Assembly (NCBI GenBank): GCA_017409215.1
Contig: JAFQTD010000023.1
Location: 62,001-126,000, forward strand
Direction of reading: 5' to 3'
From: Alphaproteobacteria bacterium
GTDB lineage: Bacteria; Pseudomonadota; Alphaproteobacteria; Rs-D84
Length of the DNA: 64,000 bases
Below are positions 42,631-51,535 of the stretch, piece after piece. Under the pieces are notes generated by a model, which saw only the letters and a list, made by a program, of their open reading frames with translations, searched no databases and was not told where the DNA came from. The first letter of the stretch is position 1. The number at the start of each line of letters is the position of its first letter. Made by a program: the position numbers and the translations under genes.

Positions 42631-42795
42631 TATACCACATCGCATCACACTTTGCATCACACTTTTTTGTGTTTTGTGGTCGTTGGGCAAAAAAAGCCAA
42701 ATGCCTGGGGTGGGTTCATAAACCTTCTAAAAGCGGGGTAAGAAAAATGGCAAAGATAACAGACTTTTTTAAAAATTCACATGAAAACGCATTTA
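42631..42795. repeat. direct repeat flanking a 3.9-kb segment, right copy
   Basis: Partner of 38699-38858, including GCATCACAC repeat f (42642-42668) and the first 16 codons of the wHTH gene. Confidence 0.85.
42642..42668 (+). repeat. GCATCACAC repeat f
   Basis: GCATCACACTTTGCATCACAC followed by T6. Confidence 0.75.
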
Positions 42796-42971
42796 TGTCT
42801 GCGATTATGCCGATGTTGCAGAAAAACGGTGAAATCAGTGCCACCGCCGCCATTGTTGCAACGGGCAAATCGGTCCAACGTGTGCGCCAGTTGTTTGTTG
42901 CGCTGGTTGATAAAGGTATTTTAATCGCCACCGGTCAGAACAAGGACCGCCGGTATAAATTAAGCAAATGA
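42747..42971 (+). CDS. small winged-helix protein
   Basis: 74 residues. MSAIMPMLQKNGEISATAAIVATGKSVQRVRQLFVALVDKGILIATG reads as a winged helix-turn-helix with a typical recognition helix and wing (KDRRYKLSK). It overlaps the NUDIX remnant by ATGA, so the two were once an operon. Its first 16 codons are duplicated at 38809. Confidence 0.65.
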   Translation: MAKITDFFKNSHENAFMSAIMPMLQKNGEISATAAIVATGKSVQRVRQLFVALVDKGILIATGQNKDRRYKLSK

Positions 42972-43162
42972 AAGTAACTGCTGCGATTTTTAAGCGTGGC
43001 GACAAAGTCTTGTTGATGCGACGGGCGGCTGACCAGCCGTTGGCGGACATTTCATTTGTATCTAAAGATAACATTGTTTGCTGTAAAAAAGCATTGATGT
43101 ATTTAATATACAATATCAAGTGTTTGAGACTTTATAATAATAATTTAATCGGTCCCTATTAG
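42968..43162 (+). pseudogene. NUDIX hydrolase remnant (N-terminal ~27 residues)
   Basis: MKVTAAIFKRGDKVLLMRRAADQPLA is a typical MutT/8-oxo-dGTPase start, but the Nudix box never appears; from about 43047 the frame runs into unrelated sequence to 43162. The glycan/radical SAM cluster probably inserted here. Confidence 0.7.
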
Positions 43163-44345
43163 CTGTCTGTGTTTTATGATACAATTCTGTTGAGGTAGAG
43201 TTGATTGCTGAGATATAGGTTGAATAGTTATAGTATGCATCTTTAAGCTTCAATAGCATTTCGTCAAACGAACAAAAAACAAGGTTCTTGTCGGATATTA
43301 AATCTGTAATGCCGGTCGTGTTAGACATAATGGTTGGCAGTTTTGAGTATATTGCTTCCAGTGCTGTAAGGCAAAAACTGTCAAATACGGACGGAACAAC
43401 ACATAAATCATAATTTTTATATTGTTCTATCATTTGTTTCCTTGGAACAGAGCCATAAAAATGAAGCCATTCATATCCTTTATTTTGTAATATTGTTATG
43501 GTATCCGTTTGTTTGACAGGCGTTGAAGCACCAAAACAATAAAGTTCTAAAAACATCCCCTGATCTCTCAGTCGTTTTACCGCTTTTATTAGGTTAAAAA
43601 TCCCCTTTCGTTTCTCTATTCTGCCAGAAAAGATAATTTTCATTGGATTATTTTTTGAAAATTTGCTCTCGTACTTTGTTTTATAGGCAGGCGTTGTTTT
43701 CATTGATAATTGAATCAAAGTAAAAGATAATTTTTTATGTAGTACGCTATTTATTTTTTGCATCAATTTTCTACTGTTTGATACGATGTTTTTAGCATTT
43801 AATAATGTTTTTTGTTCTAGTCTTTTTACAAAAGAACTTAAATACGCCGGGTTGTTTGGGTTGTATGATTCTGATATAAAACTTGGTGTGTCACATTTTA
43901 TAATTGTTCTCTCTGGAAAATTCTTTACAAAAAAATAACCTTCGCCGCCCCAATCGCTAGCTTCAATAACATCAAATCGTATATGAGTTTCTTTTTCTAT
44001 CTTGTTTAAATATTTGTATGCTTTATATGAATAAAAATATGCCCCGTATTTATTAAATTTTAACAGGGGAAATAATTTGCTGATGCGTGGCAAGAAATGT
44101 GGCAGATATATAATATGGGCGCCTTTTGTATTTTTTTTGATAATATGCGATATGCCAGGCGCACGGGAAATAACAACAACATTGTGCCCCGATGCGGTCA
44201 AAAACTGTACTGTTTCCTGGACATATGATGCAATCCCCCCGGATTCTTGTTCATATGGCGGATAGCCAGGATAAACTAAACAAACATTAAGCTTTTTTGA
44301 AGAATTTTTTAAGTGTGTCAATTTGGAAATCTCCTCCGTGCCCAC
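43116..44345 (-). CDS. glycosyltransferase family 4
   Basis: 409 residues. An N-terminal acceptor domain (VCLVYPGYPPYEQESGGIASYVQETVQFL) is followed by a donor domain with IIFSGRIEKRKGIFNLIKAVKRL and VPSVFDSFCLTALEAIYSKLPTIMSNTTGITDLI. The start is uncertain: ATG 44345 overlaps the upstream gene by 59 bases, and a TTG at 44321 after GGAGGA fits better. It ends the minus-strand cluster 43.1-48.6 kb. Confidence 0.86.
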   Translation of the reverse strand: MGTEEISKLTHLKNSSKKLNVCLVYPGYPPYEQESGGIASYVQETVQFLTASGHNVVVISRAPGISHIIKKNTKGAHIIYLPHFLPRISKLFPLLKFNKYGAYFYSYKAYKYLNKIEKETHIRFDVIEASDWGGEGYFFVKNFPERTIIKCDTPSFISESYNPNNPAYLSSFVKRLEQKTLLNAKNIVSNSRKLMQKINSVLHKKLSFTLIQLSMKTTPAYKTKYESKFSKNNPMKIIFSGRIEKRKGIFNLIKAVKRLRDQGMFLELYCFGASTPVKQTDTITILQNKGYEWLHFYGSVPRKQMIEQYKNYDLCVVPSVFDSFCLTALEAIYSKLPTIMSNTTGITDLISDKNLVFCSFDEMLLKLKDAYYNYSTYISAINSTSTELYHKTQTANRDRLNYYYKVSNT

Positions 44346-45156
44346 GTTTGTTTAAGACGACTAATTCAGTTTGTGGCAGATGCTTTTTTAAAAGATGTGC
44401 TTGCTCTATATTACATATTGGGTCGTATTTATTATGTACCAAGAAAATAGGCTTGTCAGACAGTTTTTGCAAGTCATTCACAACACCTTTATTCGACAAA
44501 AATAGGTTGTTACATAAAAAGTTGCAATAAAGACGTTTTTGCAACAAATCTTTTTCTATCAAATTTGTTTTTAATCCATCGCTTCTATGAAACGTATATT
44601 TATATATTTCATAATCATTATATTTTGATATAAATTCAACATCGTTATTTTGTATTGCCTGTCGTATTTTCAAGAATATGTTATTTTCATCAACATTATA
44701 ATCTGATAATGGCTTAAATTTTTTCAAATCAGACATCAGTTTTTTTAAATCATGATGGCGTCCCAACAAAACATTTGATAGTACCAAGGATTTTGTTGTA
44801 TTTGGAAATTTTGCCCCAAAAGCCAATGCCAAAGTGCTGCCCCATGAACCACCAAATAAAATACATTTGTCTTGGATGCCAATAAAGTCAAGCAATGCCT
44901 TTGCGTCCGTTAAAATTTTGTCAATTGTGTTATCTTCTATTTTGCCAAAAGGTTCAGATTTCCCACAGCCTCGTTGATCAAATGTAATAATATTATATTT
45001 TTTTTCGTCTAAAAAATCATAAAATCCTGCCCATGAACAATCCCCAGGGCCAGCATGAAAAGACAAAACAGGTGTGCCATTTGGGTTGCCTAATAACATA
45101 TAATAAATACTATGTCCCTCGCCAGTTTCTAGCCAGCCATCTTTGTATATTTTCAT
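44287..45156 (-). CDS. alpha/beta hydrolase, prolyl aminopeptidase-like (S33)
   Basis: 289 residues. SFHAGPGDCSWAGFYDFLDEKKYNIITFDQRGCGKSEP and the nucleophile elbow FGGSWGSTLAL (Ser near 105) match proline iminopeptidases; VHNKYDPICN and NKRGHGG supply Asp and His. It could trim a peptide product of the neighbouring radical SAM gene, or be an unrelated hydrolase. AAGGATTG precedes the start. Confidence 0.82.
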   Translation of the reverse strand: MKIYKDGWLETGEGHSIYYMLLGNPNGTPVLSFHAGPGDCSWAGFYDFLDEKKYNIITFDQRGCGKSEPFGKIEDNTIDKILTDAKALLDFIGIQDKCILFGGSWGSTLALAFGAKFPNTTKSLVLSNVLLGRHHDLKKLMSDLKKFKPLSDYNVDENNIFLKIRQAIQNNDVEFISKYNDYEIYKYTFHRSDGLKTNLIEKDLLQKRLYCNFLCNNLFLSNKGVVNDLQKLSDKPIFLVHNKYDPICNIEQAHLLKKHLPQTELVVLNKRGHGGDFQIDTLKKFFKKA

Positions 45157-45167
45157 AAAAACAATCC

Positions 45168-46535
45168 TTAGTGAGTGTTTTGTATGATATTATATTTATT
45201 GCGTTCTATCAACACTTTTGTGTCTGTTAGACGATTAATATTTTGCAAATTATTACAATTATAACAATATATTGTTACTTGGCTAGCAGAAACATTTATT
45301 GTTTTTAAATTCTGCATCTCCGTTAAATCGTATGTTCCTGACTTTGTTATGTTTAAACTATGTTTATTATCAAAAGTCTCCACCCGTATCGGTTGAATTG
45401 TTGGTATAAATATATCGTATGAAGGAATAACGATATGATAAAAGCCTTGTTGGCTAGCTCGAATTAAATCATCCTGGGTCCGAATTCTTATAGAATATGT
45501 TGTTGGCATGTCGATCTTATAATCCTGGGTCAGACATGTTGTATACTTTCTCTCTCCGCATATTATCAATTTGTTTTGCATAAAGAAGTTTGTTAGCGTT
45601 CGTTGTAGTTCGGTGTTCCGACACTCGATTTCTTCGTTTGATACGGAAGTAGGATGAATATATGGGGGAAATCTTCCCTTCCAGGCATCTTGTTTGTCCA
45701 ATTGGTTTTTTAGGTAGTATCTAACTTTCCCAGCGATGTGCCCCTCAATGGAAATCACATTGCCTGATATTTTTCCGTTTGGAAGTTTTTCAAAACGATC
45801 TATGACAATTGAAGCAAAAGGTATTGAACGAACAATGTTTTTGCCGGAGATACGTTCCTTAACCAACATGTCTTTGCGCAAAGAGCAAATAGTTATTGTT
45901 GATTTTGTGTCGTTAATTTCTTTGTCTAAAACACCTTCGCCAATACAGTGTCCGATGCACAATCCTTCATAATCTAAATCGTATACTGTATTTAATTTTA
46001 CAAGCTTATATCCATTATCCAGATGCAGCAGGATGTTTTTTTCATTATCTATCCCCAAGGCAGAATTTCTTTTTACTCTCTTTTCAAATTCGATATTTGC
46101 CTTATTAAATGCTGATTCAAATGTTTCCGATGTAAATAATGCTAATTTCAATTTATAAGCCATATTTTTTTCAATATAAAAATCTATCATATAGTCGAAA
46201 TAGTCTTTAATTTGTAATAAATGTCCATAAAGCTCTTGTTTCGGTGTAAATTCATATCCAATACTATTTCGTATGATATAATCTGAATGCGGATTCAATA
46301 ATAGGGATTTCATTCCGTTGGTATAAATCCACTTATAAAACAAAATATTTTTTATTTGCTTGATATTATCATCTGACAAATGAGATTTTAATGTGTCCAG
46401 AATAGGGTTTAATACACTGTTCGGTGTATTTTGTAATAAATATGGCTGATTTGTAATATCGGCAAAGAAGTTTTTTTTGATGTAATCAAAAAAAACACTC
46501 ATATTTGTAATTTCTACTTTGTTCATGTCAGACAT
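45168..46535 (-). CDS. PcfJ-like unknown protein
   Basis: 455 residues from ATG 46535 (AAAGGAAAGTTTA upstream). LCIGHCIGEGVLDKEINDTKSTITICSLR (about residues 194-222) resembles the core of PcfJ-family proteins (xHCVGxY...SLR). The last ~100 residues (LNITKSGTYDLTEMQNLKTINVSASQVTIYCYNC) look like short beta repeats. Function unknown. It lies between the HD and hydrolase genes of the cluster. Confidence 0.55.
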   Translation of the reverse strand: MSDMNKVEITNMSVFFDYIKKNFFADITNQPYLLQNTPNSVLNPILDTLKSHLSDDNIKQIKNILFYKWIYTNGMKSLLLNPHSDYIIRNSIGYEFTPKQELYGHLLQIKDYFDYMIDFYIEKNMAYKLKLALFTSETFESAFNKANIEFEKRVKRNSALGIDNEKNILLHLDNGYKLVKLNTVYDLDYEGLCIGHCIGEGVLDKEINDTKSTITICSLRKDMLVKERISGKNIVRSIPFASIVIDRFEKLPNGKISGNVISIEGHIAGKVRYYLKNQLDKQDAWKGRFPPYIHPTSVSNEEIECRNTELQRTLTNFFMQNKLIICGERKYTTCLTQDYKIDMPTTYSIRIRTQDDLIRASQQGFYHIVIPSYDIFIPTIQPIRVETFDNKHSLNITKSGTYDLTEMQNLKTINVSASQVTIYCYNCNNLQNINRLTDTKVLIERNKYNIIQNTH

Positions 46536-47130
46536 TAAACTTTCCTTTGGTGTATGTGACAAATTTTATAAACTTTTTTATTCTCTTACGAAAGAGTTTC
46601 TTGGATTTTTCCAGGAATAAAGTGTTTTCGCCGTTTATAATAAAGTTTTCCCAAAAATCAAGCGTGTCCTTGATATTAAACTCTCCGCACGAAAACCCAG
46701 AAGAGTATAATTTTATCAGTTTTTTTGATCGTGGTATATTTAATATGTCTAATTTGTCGGCATCGAAAAAAGCTTTTTCTAATAATGTCTTTGGAGAAAA
46801 TTGCTTATTGGCTCCACGATTTCTATGACATAAAATTATATTCACAACTATGTCTGAATATGTTTGTTCTTTAGTAAAGTATTTGAATAGTCTGGCGGAA
46901 TATATATGATGATTTTTTGCTTGTTGTTTGAAGTCGTTTTGTCCAACGTCGTGCCACATGGCCGATAATATTAAAATTCGAAGACTTGGTAAAGAACTTA
47001 ACCCTAAAATCCGCACATTATTAAAAAATACGCGTTTACAATGGTTAAAATTATGTACAAAATTATTGCGTCGTTTCAGAATACTGTAACCAGTCATTAA
47101 AACAGAAAATAAATGATTTTGTTTTATCAT
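46528..47130 (-). CDS. HD-domain phosphohydrolase
   Basis: 200 residues. Metal ligands of the HD superfamily are in order: NFNHCKRV, SAMWHDVGQ (HD, about residues 59-60), KNHHIYSARLF, CHRNRG, and DADKLDILN. Such enzymes hydrolyse phosphate esters of nucleotides or similar. It overlaps the radical SAM gene by 4 bases, indicating tight coupling. Confidence 0.83.
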   Translation of the reverse strand: MIKQNHLFSVLMTGYSILKRRNNFVHNFNHCKRVFFNNVRILGLSSLPSLRILILSAMWHDVGQNDFKQQAKNHHIYSARLFKYFTKEQTYSDIVVNIILCHRNRGANKQFSPKTLLEKAFFDADKLDILNIPRSKKLIKLYSSGFSCGEFNIKDTLDFWENFIINGENTLFLEKSKKLFRKRIKKFIKFVTYTKGKFNV

Positions 47131-48578
47131 TTTTGAAACAGTTTCGTCTGATGTCCTATTGAATAACTTAAGGAATTTTGAATTTCTCTTACATTTCCCA
47201 ACATTTGCAATCTATCAGATTGCGTTGGTATAAAAATATCTTGCCCGTTATGTGTTTTACGCGATATTTCATACAAGTCTTGCAAGAACAATTTATAAAA
47301 ATATTTTACATATTTGCACCCTCGTGTATCTATGGCTAACATATCGCTATTGTTTATAAATGCATCATATGCACAGCCATTCCCGCATATGCCGATACTT
47401 GGGCAATTTTGACAGGGAGCAAAATGAATTGGTGAACGTTTTTCCCAATTTGTAGATACTATATCAATATATTCTTGGATATTTATATCCTTCATAGCCA
47501 TTTTATTTAGCAATAAGAAAGATTTGCACGGTCCGATATTTCCTTTTGCATCAATGTTTAAATTTTTACTGGCCGCAGCACCACAATCATGAAATCTGAA
47601 AGTTTGTTGTACAAATGGTTCCAAGTGTCTGAAAATTAACTCAAAGAACACGCCACGGTTTCGATAGTTTTGATGCAGTTTGTACATCGTTTCTGCATAT
47701 AGTTTTTCATCAATTAAATATTCATAGTCAGCTGAATTTGTGGTTGGTGGCTTCATAAAATTGATCCCCAGACCTGTTGGATTGTATTCATTAACCAGGA
47801 ACGATATATTTTCATCAGCGTTATAAATCGTGTGCTTGCCCATAACGGCTGAAATAGATATTTCAACACCATATGATTGTAACAGTTTAATGTTTTTATC
47901 AACTGTTGCCCAGGTTCCTTGGCCTGCGTGGTTTTTTCGTAATAAATTATGCGTATGTTCTGGTCCATCCATTGACACAATACATTTTATGTTATTGTCG
48001 GCAAAAAATTTTGCTTTATCTGGTGTTATAGCTATAGCGTTTGTGCCTACTACAACCCAGCAATTTTCATTTGGGCGCATATATTTCTTTTTATATTGTA
48101 CTATTTGCTTAATACTATCAAAAAACAATGTGGGTTCACCGCCAGTGATATGAATTATTTTAGGCTCATATGGTATAGAATTTTCAAAAAAGAACTTTAT
48201 AGCTTCTTCCAAACGTTCTTGTTTTGTTGGTTTTGCCGATGGGGTATCTATCAATTTTACAACCTTGCAATAATCGCAATTTAAATTACAAACATCGGTC
48301 AGTAAAATTCTTAATAAGTTAAATTCTGGCTTTGCACTGTATATTAAAGAATCTTGTAATAGTTTTTGTTTGTACGCATCTGCCGGCTTATCTATTAAGA
48401 AATTATTTTGTAAAAACATGTTGTACACGTCTGCATTCACAGAATTGTTTTTGCATACTTTTTCAAAATATTCTTTGAGTTTTCTGTTTCCGAAAATTTG
48501 CGTCTGTCTATAGGCGTTATTCAAACAGTAGATATTGTCTGCTAATTGTATTAAATCAACACCGTATTCAAATTTCAT
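47127..48578 (-). CDS. radical SAM/SPASM maturase
   Basis: 483 residues. The radical SAM motif CNLNCDYC is at about 92-99, followed by HITGGEPTLF. The C-terminal SPASM-type cysteines are CGAAAS, CKSFLL, CQNCPSIGICGNGCAYD and GCKY. The ~80-residue N-terminal domain could be a peptide-recognition region. Members mature sulfatases or ribosomally made peptides. First gene of a five-gene operon; no precursor peptide is evident nearby. Confidence 0.87.
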   Translation of the reverse strand: MKFEYGVDLIQLADNIYCLNNAYRQTQIFGNRKLKEYFEKVCKNNSVNADVYNMFLQNNFLIDKPADAYKQKLLQDSLIYSAKPEFNLLRILLTDVCNLNCDYCKVVKLIDTPSAKPTKQERLEEAIKFFFENSIPYEPKIIHITGGEPTLFFDSIKQIVQYKKKYMRPNENCWVVVGTNAIAITPDKAKFFADNNIKCIVSMDGPEHTHNLLRKNHAGQGTWATVDKNIKLLQSYGVEISISAVMGKHTIYNADENISFLVNEYNPTGLGINFMKPPTTNSADYEYLIDEKLYAETMYKLHQNYRNRGVFFELIFRHLEPFVQQTFRFHDCGAAASKNLNIDAKGNIGPCKSFLLLNKMAMKDINIQEYIDIVSTNWEKRSPIHFAPCQNCPSIGICGNGCAYDAFINNSDMLAIDTRGCKYVKYFYKLFLQDLYEISRKTHNGQDIFIPTQSDRLQMLGNVREIQNSLSYSIGHQTKLFQK

Positions 48579-48596
48579 GTCACAGCCCCTGTGTTT

Positions 48597-48624
48597 ACAT
48601 ATGTTGTAGCACAGATAACAAGAT
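48597..48624 (-). promoter_or_regulatory. promoter of the radical SAM/SPASM operon
   Basis: Minus strand: TTGACA, a 16-base spacer (ATCTTGTTATCTGTGC), then TACAAC, about 30 bases before ATG 48578. Confidence 0.5.
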
Positions 48625-48626
48625 TG

Positions 48627-49409
48627 TCAAGTTTTTAATAGCAAGGGTGCAAGCATTTCTGGTATAATTTTTTTTATTGCATCTTGTTCTTTTTTGTCTG
48701 TCGTTATGAAATTTAAAATCTGGCTTCGAATTTTTTGGATGTTCTGTTGCTGAATGTCGCCCATTTTGATTGAAATATTATTCCCGTGCCATCTGTGCAT
48801 TAACAATAATTCTTGTAGGTTAGCAATCCTGGATACTTTTATTAATCTGAACCATAATTCTTGGTCTTCGCATGCCAGATAGTCTTCATCATAACGTAAA
48901 TGGTATTTATCTATGACTGATTTTCTAATCATTACAACAGGCTGGTCAACGGGACAATCTTTTAATAGGTAAAACAAATTGATGTTCTCTGGCCTTTTGG
49001 AGATATCAAAACCCGGAAAATACTGTGTCCAGGCCCCCAGCAAGCCGATGTCGGGATGGGTTTCCATATATTTTATCTGTTTTTCAAAACGTTCAGGTAG
49101 TGATATGTCGTCGCTATCCATTCGAGCGATATATTCGCCCCTTGCAAGTTCAAAGCCTTCATTAGCAGTATAAACAATCCCCTTGTTTATACATCTGGAG
49201 TATGCGCGGATTCTGTTGTCCTGCCTTGCATATTTTTGTATTATGTCCCACGTACGATCTGTAGAACCATCATTGATTATGATAAATTCAAAATCTTTAA
49301 AAGTTTGATTTAAAATACTTTCTATGGCTTCTGCTATAAATTCTTCAGAATTGTATGCAGGCATAAAAACGGAAATTTTTGGGATCAATGCAAAACCTCT
49401 TTTCCCCAT
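48627..49409 (-). CDS. glycosyltransferase family 2
   Basis: About 260 residues from ATG 49409; the longer frame upstream reads as non-coding. GT-A signatures: ISVFMPAYNSEEFIAEAIESIL, IINDGSTDRTWD, ARGEYIARMDSDDISLPERF (DxD), and CEDQELWFRL. A TTG start near 49389 with AAAGAGG upstream is possible. It likely adds a sugar to a surface glycan. It is divergent from the acetyltransferase gene at 49483. Confidence 0.87.
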   Translation of the reverse strand: MGKRGFALIPKISVFMPAYNSEEFIAEAIESILNQTFKDFEFIIINDGSTDRTWDIIQKYARQDNRIRAYSRCINKGIVYTANEGFELARGEYIARMDSDDISLPERFEKQIKYMETHPDIGLLGAWTQYFPGFDISKRPENINLFYLLKDCPVDQPVVMIRKSVIDKYHLRYDEDYLACEDQELWFRLIKVSRIANLQELLLMHRWHGNNISIKMGDIQQQNIQKIRSQILNFITTDKKEQDAIKKIIPEMLAPLLLKT

Positions 49410-49482
49410 AATTATACACATAACATCAAATTTCAAGAAAAAGCTTGAAAAAGTAGCACTATAAATTACAATATTGCATGAT

Positions 49483-50136
49483 ATGTTAAAATTTAATTCA
49501 AGAAAATTAGATGTAAAAGGAAAAAACAACATTGTCGCGGCTGTTATCAATGACAAGCTTTTTAAGCTGGGGCAAAAAGAAATTCGAAAGCTAGGCAAAA
49601 TTAAAATACATGGAAATAATAATAGAATTTATATTTCGCTTCCGCTAAACCAGTCTAACATAAATATTACCATATTATCCGATGATAATGTTGTAAATTT
49701 AGGTAAAAACTGCATGTTTAACGATACAAATATATTAATGGAACGTGGAAATAGTAATTATCTTTCTATTGGCGATAATACATACATAAGCGAAATACAC
49801 ATTTACATATCAGCTGGGGCAAAATGTGATATTGGTAAAGATTGTTTGATTTCTAGGGATGTTCAAGTTTGGGCTTCTGATTTTCATGCCTTAATGGATA
49901 ATGACACTAAACGAGTTATAAATATTCCAAAAGACATTTTGACTGTTGGTGATCACTGTTGGATTGGAGCAAATGCTATTTTTACGAAACGGGCAAAAAT
50001 TCCAAATAACACGGTTGTCGCGAATGCCGCAGTTATATCAAAGGATTTTAAAGAGACAAATACTGTTATTGCTGGTAATCCTGCAAAAATAGTAAAACAC
50101 AATATTGATTGGGATAAAAAAATGGAAATATACTAA
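49483..50136 (+). CDS. hexapeptide-repeat O-acetyltransferase
   Basis: 217 residues from ATG 49483. The left-handed beta-helix repeat pattern runs from about residue 75 (YLSIGDNTYISEIHIYISAGAKCDIGKDCLISRDVQVWASDFHAL) to TVGDHCWIGANAIFTKRAKIPNNTVVANAAVISKD, ending AGNPAKIVK, as in sugar or antibiotic acetyltransferases (CatB/LbH). It probably decorates a glycan. The FkbM gene starts directly after its stop. Confidence 0.87.
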   Translation: MLKFNSRKLDVKGKNNIVAAVINDKLFKLGQKEIRKLGKIKIHGNNNRIYISLPLNQSNINITILSDDNVVNLGKNCMFNDTNILMERGNSNYLSIGDNTYISEIHIYISAGAKCDIGKDCLISRDVQVWASDFHALMDNDTKRVINIPKDILTVGDHCWIGANAIFTKRAKIPNNTVVANAAVISKDFKETNTVIAGNPAKIVKHNIDWDKKMEIY

Positions 50137-51006
50137 ATGTTATATGGAAAAATAATGCAACGCGTGTTTAAAATAATCTCTTTTTTTATTATATCAAAAG
50201 ACAACCGTCGCAAATTCCAAAGGAAACACGGAATATTGCCAAAGTATATCCCTGTATATTCTGATACAGACACTATTTGTAGAAAAATGTCTTTGATACA
50301 AAATAAGGACGTTTTTACAATGCCGAATTCTATAAAAATGTATTGCCCGCTGTACCCATGGGATGTAATTCAACGTACCATAGTGAATACATCTAATTTT
50401 TTTGAACAAGATATTCTTTATCGTCTTTTAAAATATTTACCGAAAAATGCCACCATACTGGATGTGGGGGCAAATATTGGCAATCATTCGGTGTTTTTTG
50501 CGACAATTGGTGAAGCAAAAAGGGTGATCGCTTTTGAACCGATTCCGGAAACCTTCAGAATGTTAACAAATAATATCAAAATCAACAAGATTGATAATAT
50601 TGTGACGGCTTTTAACATGGGTGTGGGGGGCAATAATGGAAAGGGAGAAATTGATTTTATGGCATCTGATAATATTGGAGGTACAAGTATAAAAGTGTCA
50701 GATACAAAAAACAAATATTCTGTTTCAATAGTATCACTAGATCGGTTCAAATTGGACATAAATAAACTAGATTTTATAAAAATAGATGTAGAGGGTTTTG
50801 AAATAGAAGCACTAAAAGGGATGATTAATATTATAAAAAAATACAAACCAATTATATTTATAGAGAGTTTTCCTGCGCATTGTCACGATTACTTGCCTTG
50901 TCATGCAGAAGAAGTTATGCACATCATGACAAGTTTAGGTTACGGCCAACCAATACCTTTTCCAGAATATAATTGGTTGTTTTTACCATCCGATACCAAT
51001 GTTTAA
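50137..51006 (+). CDS. FkbM-family methyltransferase
   Basis: 289 residues. SAM-binding ATILDVGANIGNHSVFFATIG (about 105-125), VIAFEPIPETFRMLTNNI, and DFIKIDVEGFEIEALKG match FkbM (Methyltransf_21). These methylate sugars or glycans. ATG 50155 is an alternative start. It is paired with the acetyltransferase in a two-gene plus-strand unit. Confidence 0.88.
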   Translation: MLYGKIMQRVFKIISFFIISKDNRRKFQRKHGILPKYIPVYSDTDTICRKMSLIQNKDVFTMPNSIKMYCPLYPWDVIQRTIVNTSNFFEQDILYRLLKYLPKNATILDVGANIGNHSVFFATIGEAKRVIAFEPIPETFRMLTNNIKINKIDNIVTAFNMGVGGNNGKGEIDFMASDNIGGTSIKVSDTKNKYSVSIVSLDRFKLDINKLDFIKIDVEGFEIEALKGMINIIKKYKPIIFIESFPAHCHDYLPCHAEEVMHIMTSLGYGQPIPFPEYNWLFLPSDTNV

Positions 51007-51176
51007 GTTGTATAATTCGTACATTAGTCTAATACTGTATGGGCTTATGTTTATTGTCATACATATGATATGTTAAAAGTACTGCACTTTACAGCTGTAT
51101 TATTGCCTGATTAATAAGGCTTATAAAATTTATGTGTCTATTACATGTTTGCGGAATTTCTCCGTATGAAGCATAG
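51007..51176. other. gene-free stretch
   Basis: I see no gene or clear signal here. Confidence 0.4.
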
Positions 51177-51398
51177 CTATGCTGTTTCTGTTTGTTTTTC
51201 ATGCAGTGTTTTGATTTTCTTTATGGTGGATTTTGCCCATTTGTTGCTTCTGTGCCAATCAGACATATCTGGTAATTTATGATCTGTTTGGTTAAATACG
51301 GCAATGTTTGAACTGCTGCCCAGGGGTCTGTCCACTTGTACACGCACTAATTTGCCCAAGAAATCACGTGCATTTACGATGTTGGAATTTGTGGACAT
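51177..51398 (-). CDS. small protein with a pyrophosphatase-like N-terminus
   Basis: 73 residues. ARDFLGKLVRVQVDRPLGS resembles the start of a group of short inorganic pyrophosphatase-like proteins (YLGK-x-V-x-V-x-IDRPLGS), but the rest does not match and the protein is far too short for an enzyme. It may be a chimeric remnant or a small unknown protein. It is divergent from the polymerase gene. Confidence 0.45.
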   Translation of the reverse strand: MSTNSNIVNARDFLGKLVRVQVDRPLGSSSNIAVFNQTDHKLPDMSDWHRSNKWAKSTIKKIKTLHEKQTETA

Positions 51399-51497
51399 TT
51401 TATATCATTATGGCTGGGGTTATAGAATCAGTATAGATTACAATATTTATGTTGTCAAAGTTTATGTATGCTTATTTTTCACAGCATACAATCCTTT

Positions 51498-51525
51498 TTG
51501 ACATCTTGTGAATTCGGTTTATACT
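51498..51525 (+). promoter_or_regulatory. promoter of the UvrX/YolD operon
   Basis: -35 TTGACA (51498-51503), a 16-base spacer, and -10 TATACT (51520-51525). The transcript would start about 5-7 bases before ATG 51536, leaving almost no leader and no visible ribosome site. I see no confident LexA box. Confidence 0.6.
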
Positions 51526-51535
51526 GATTCACGGA

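Noticed and set aside
25456-42668. Integron attC sites
   Set aside because: The GCATCACAC repeats are short direct repeats without the R-box palindromes of attC, and no integron integrase is seen.
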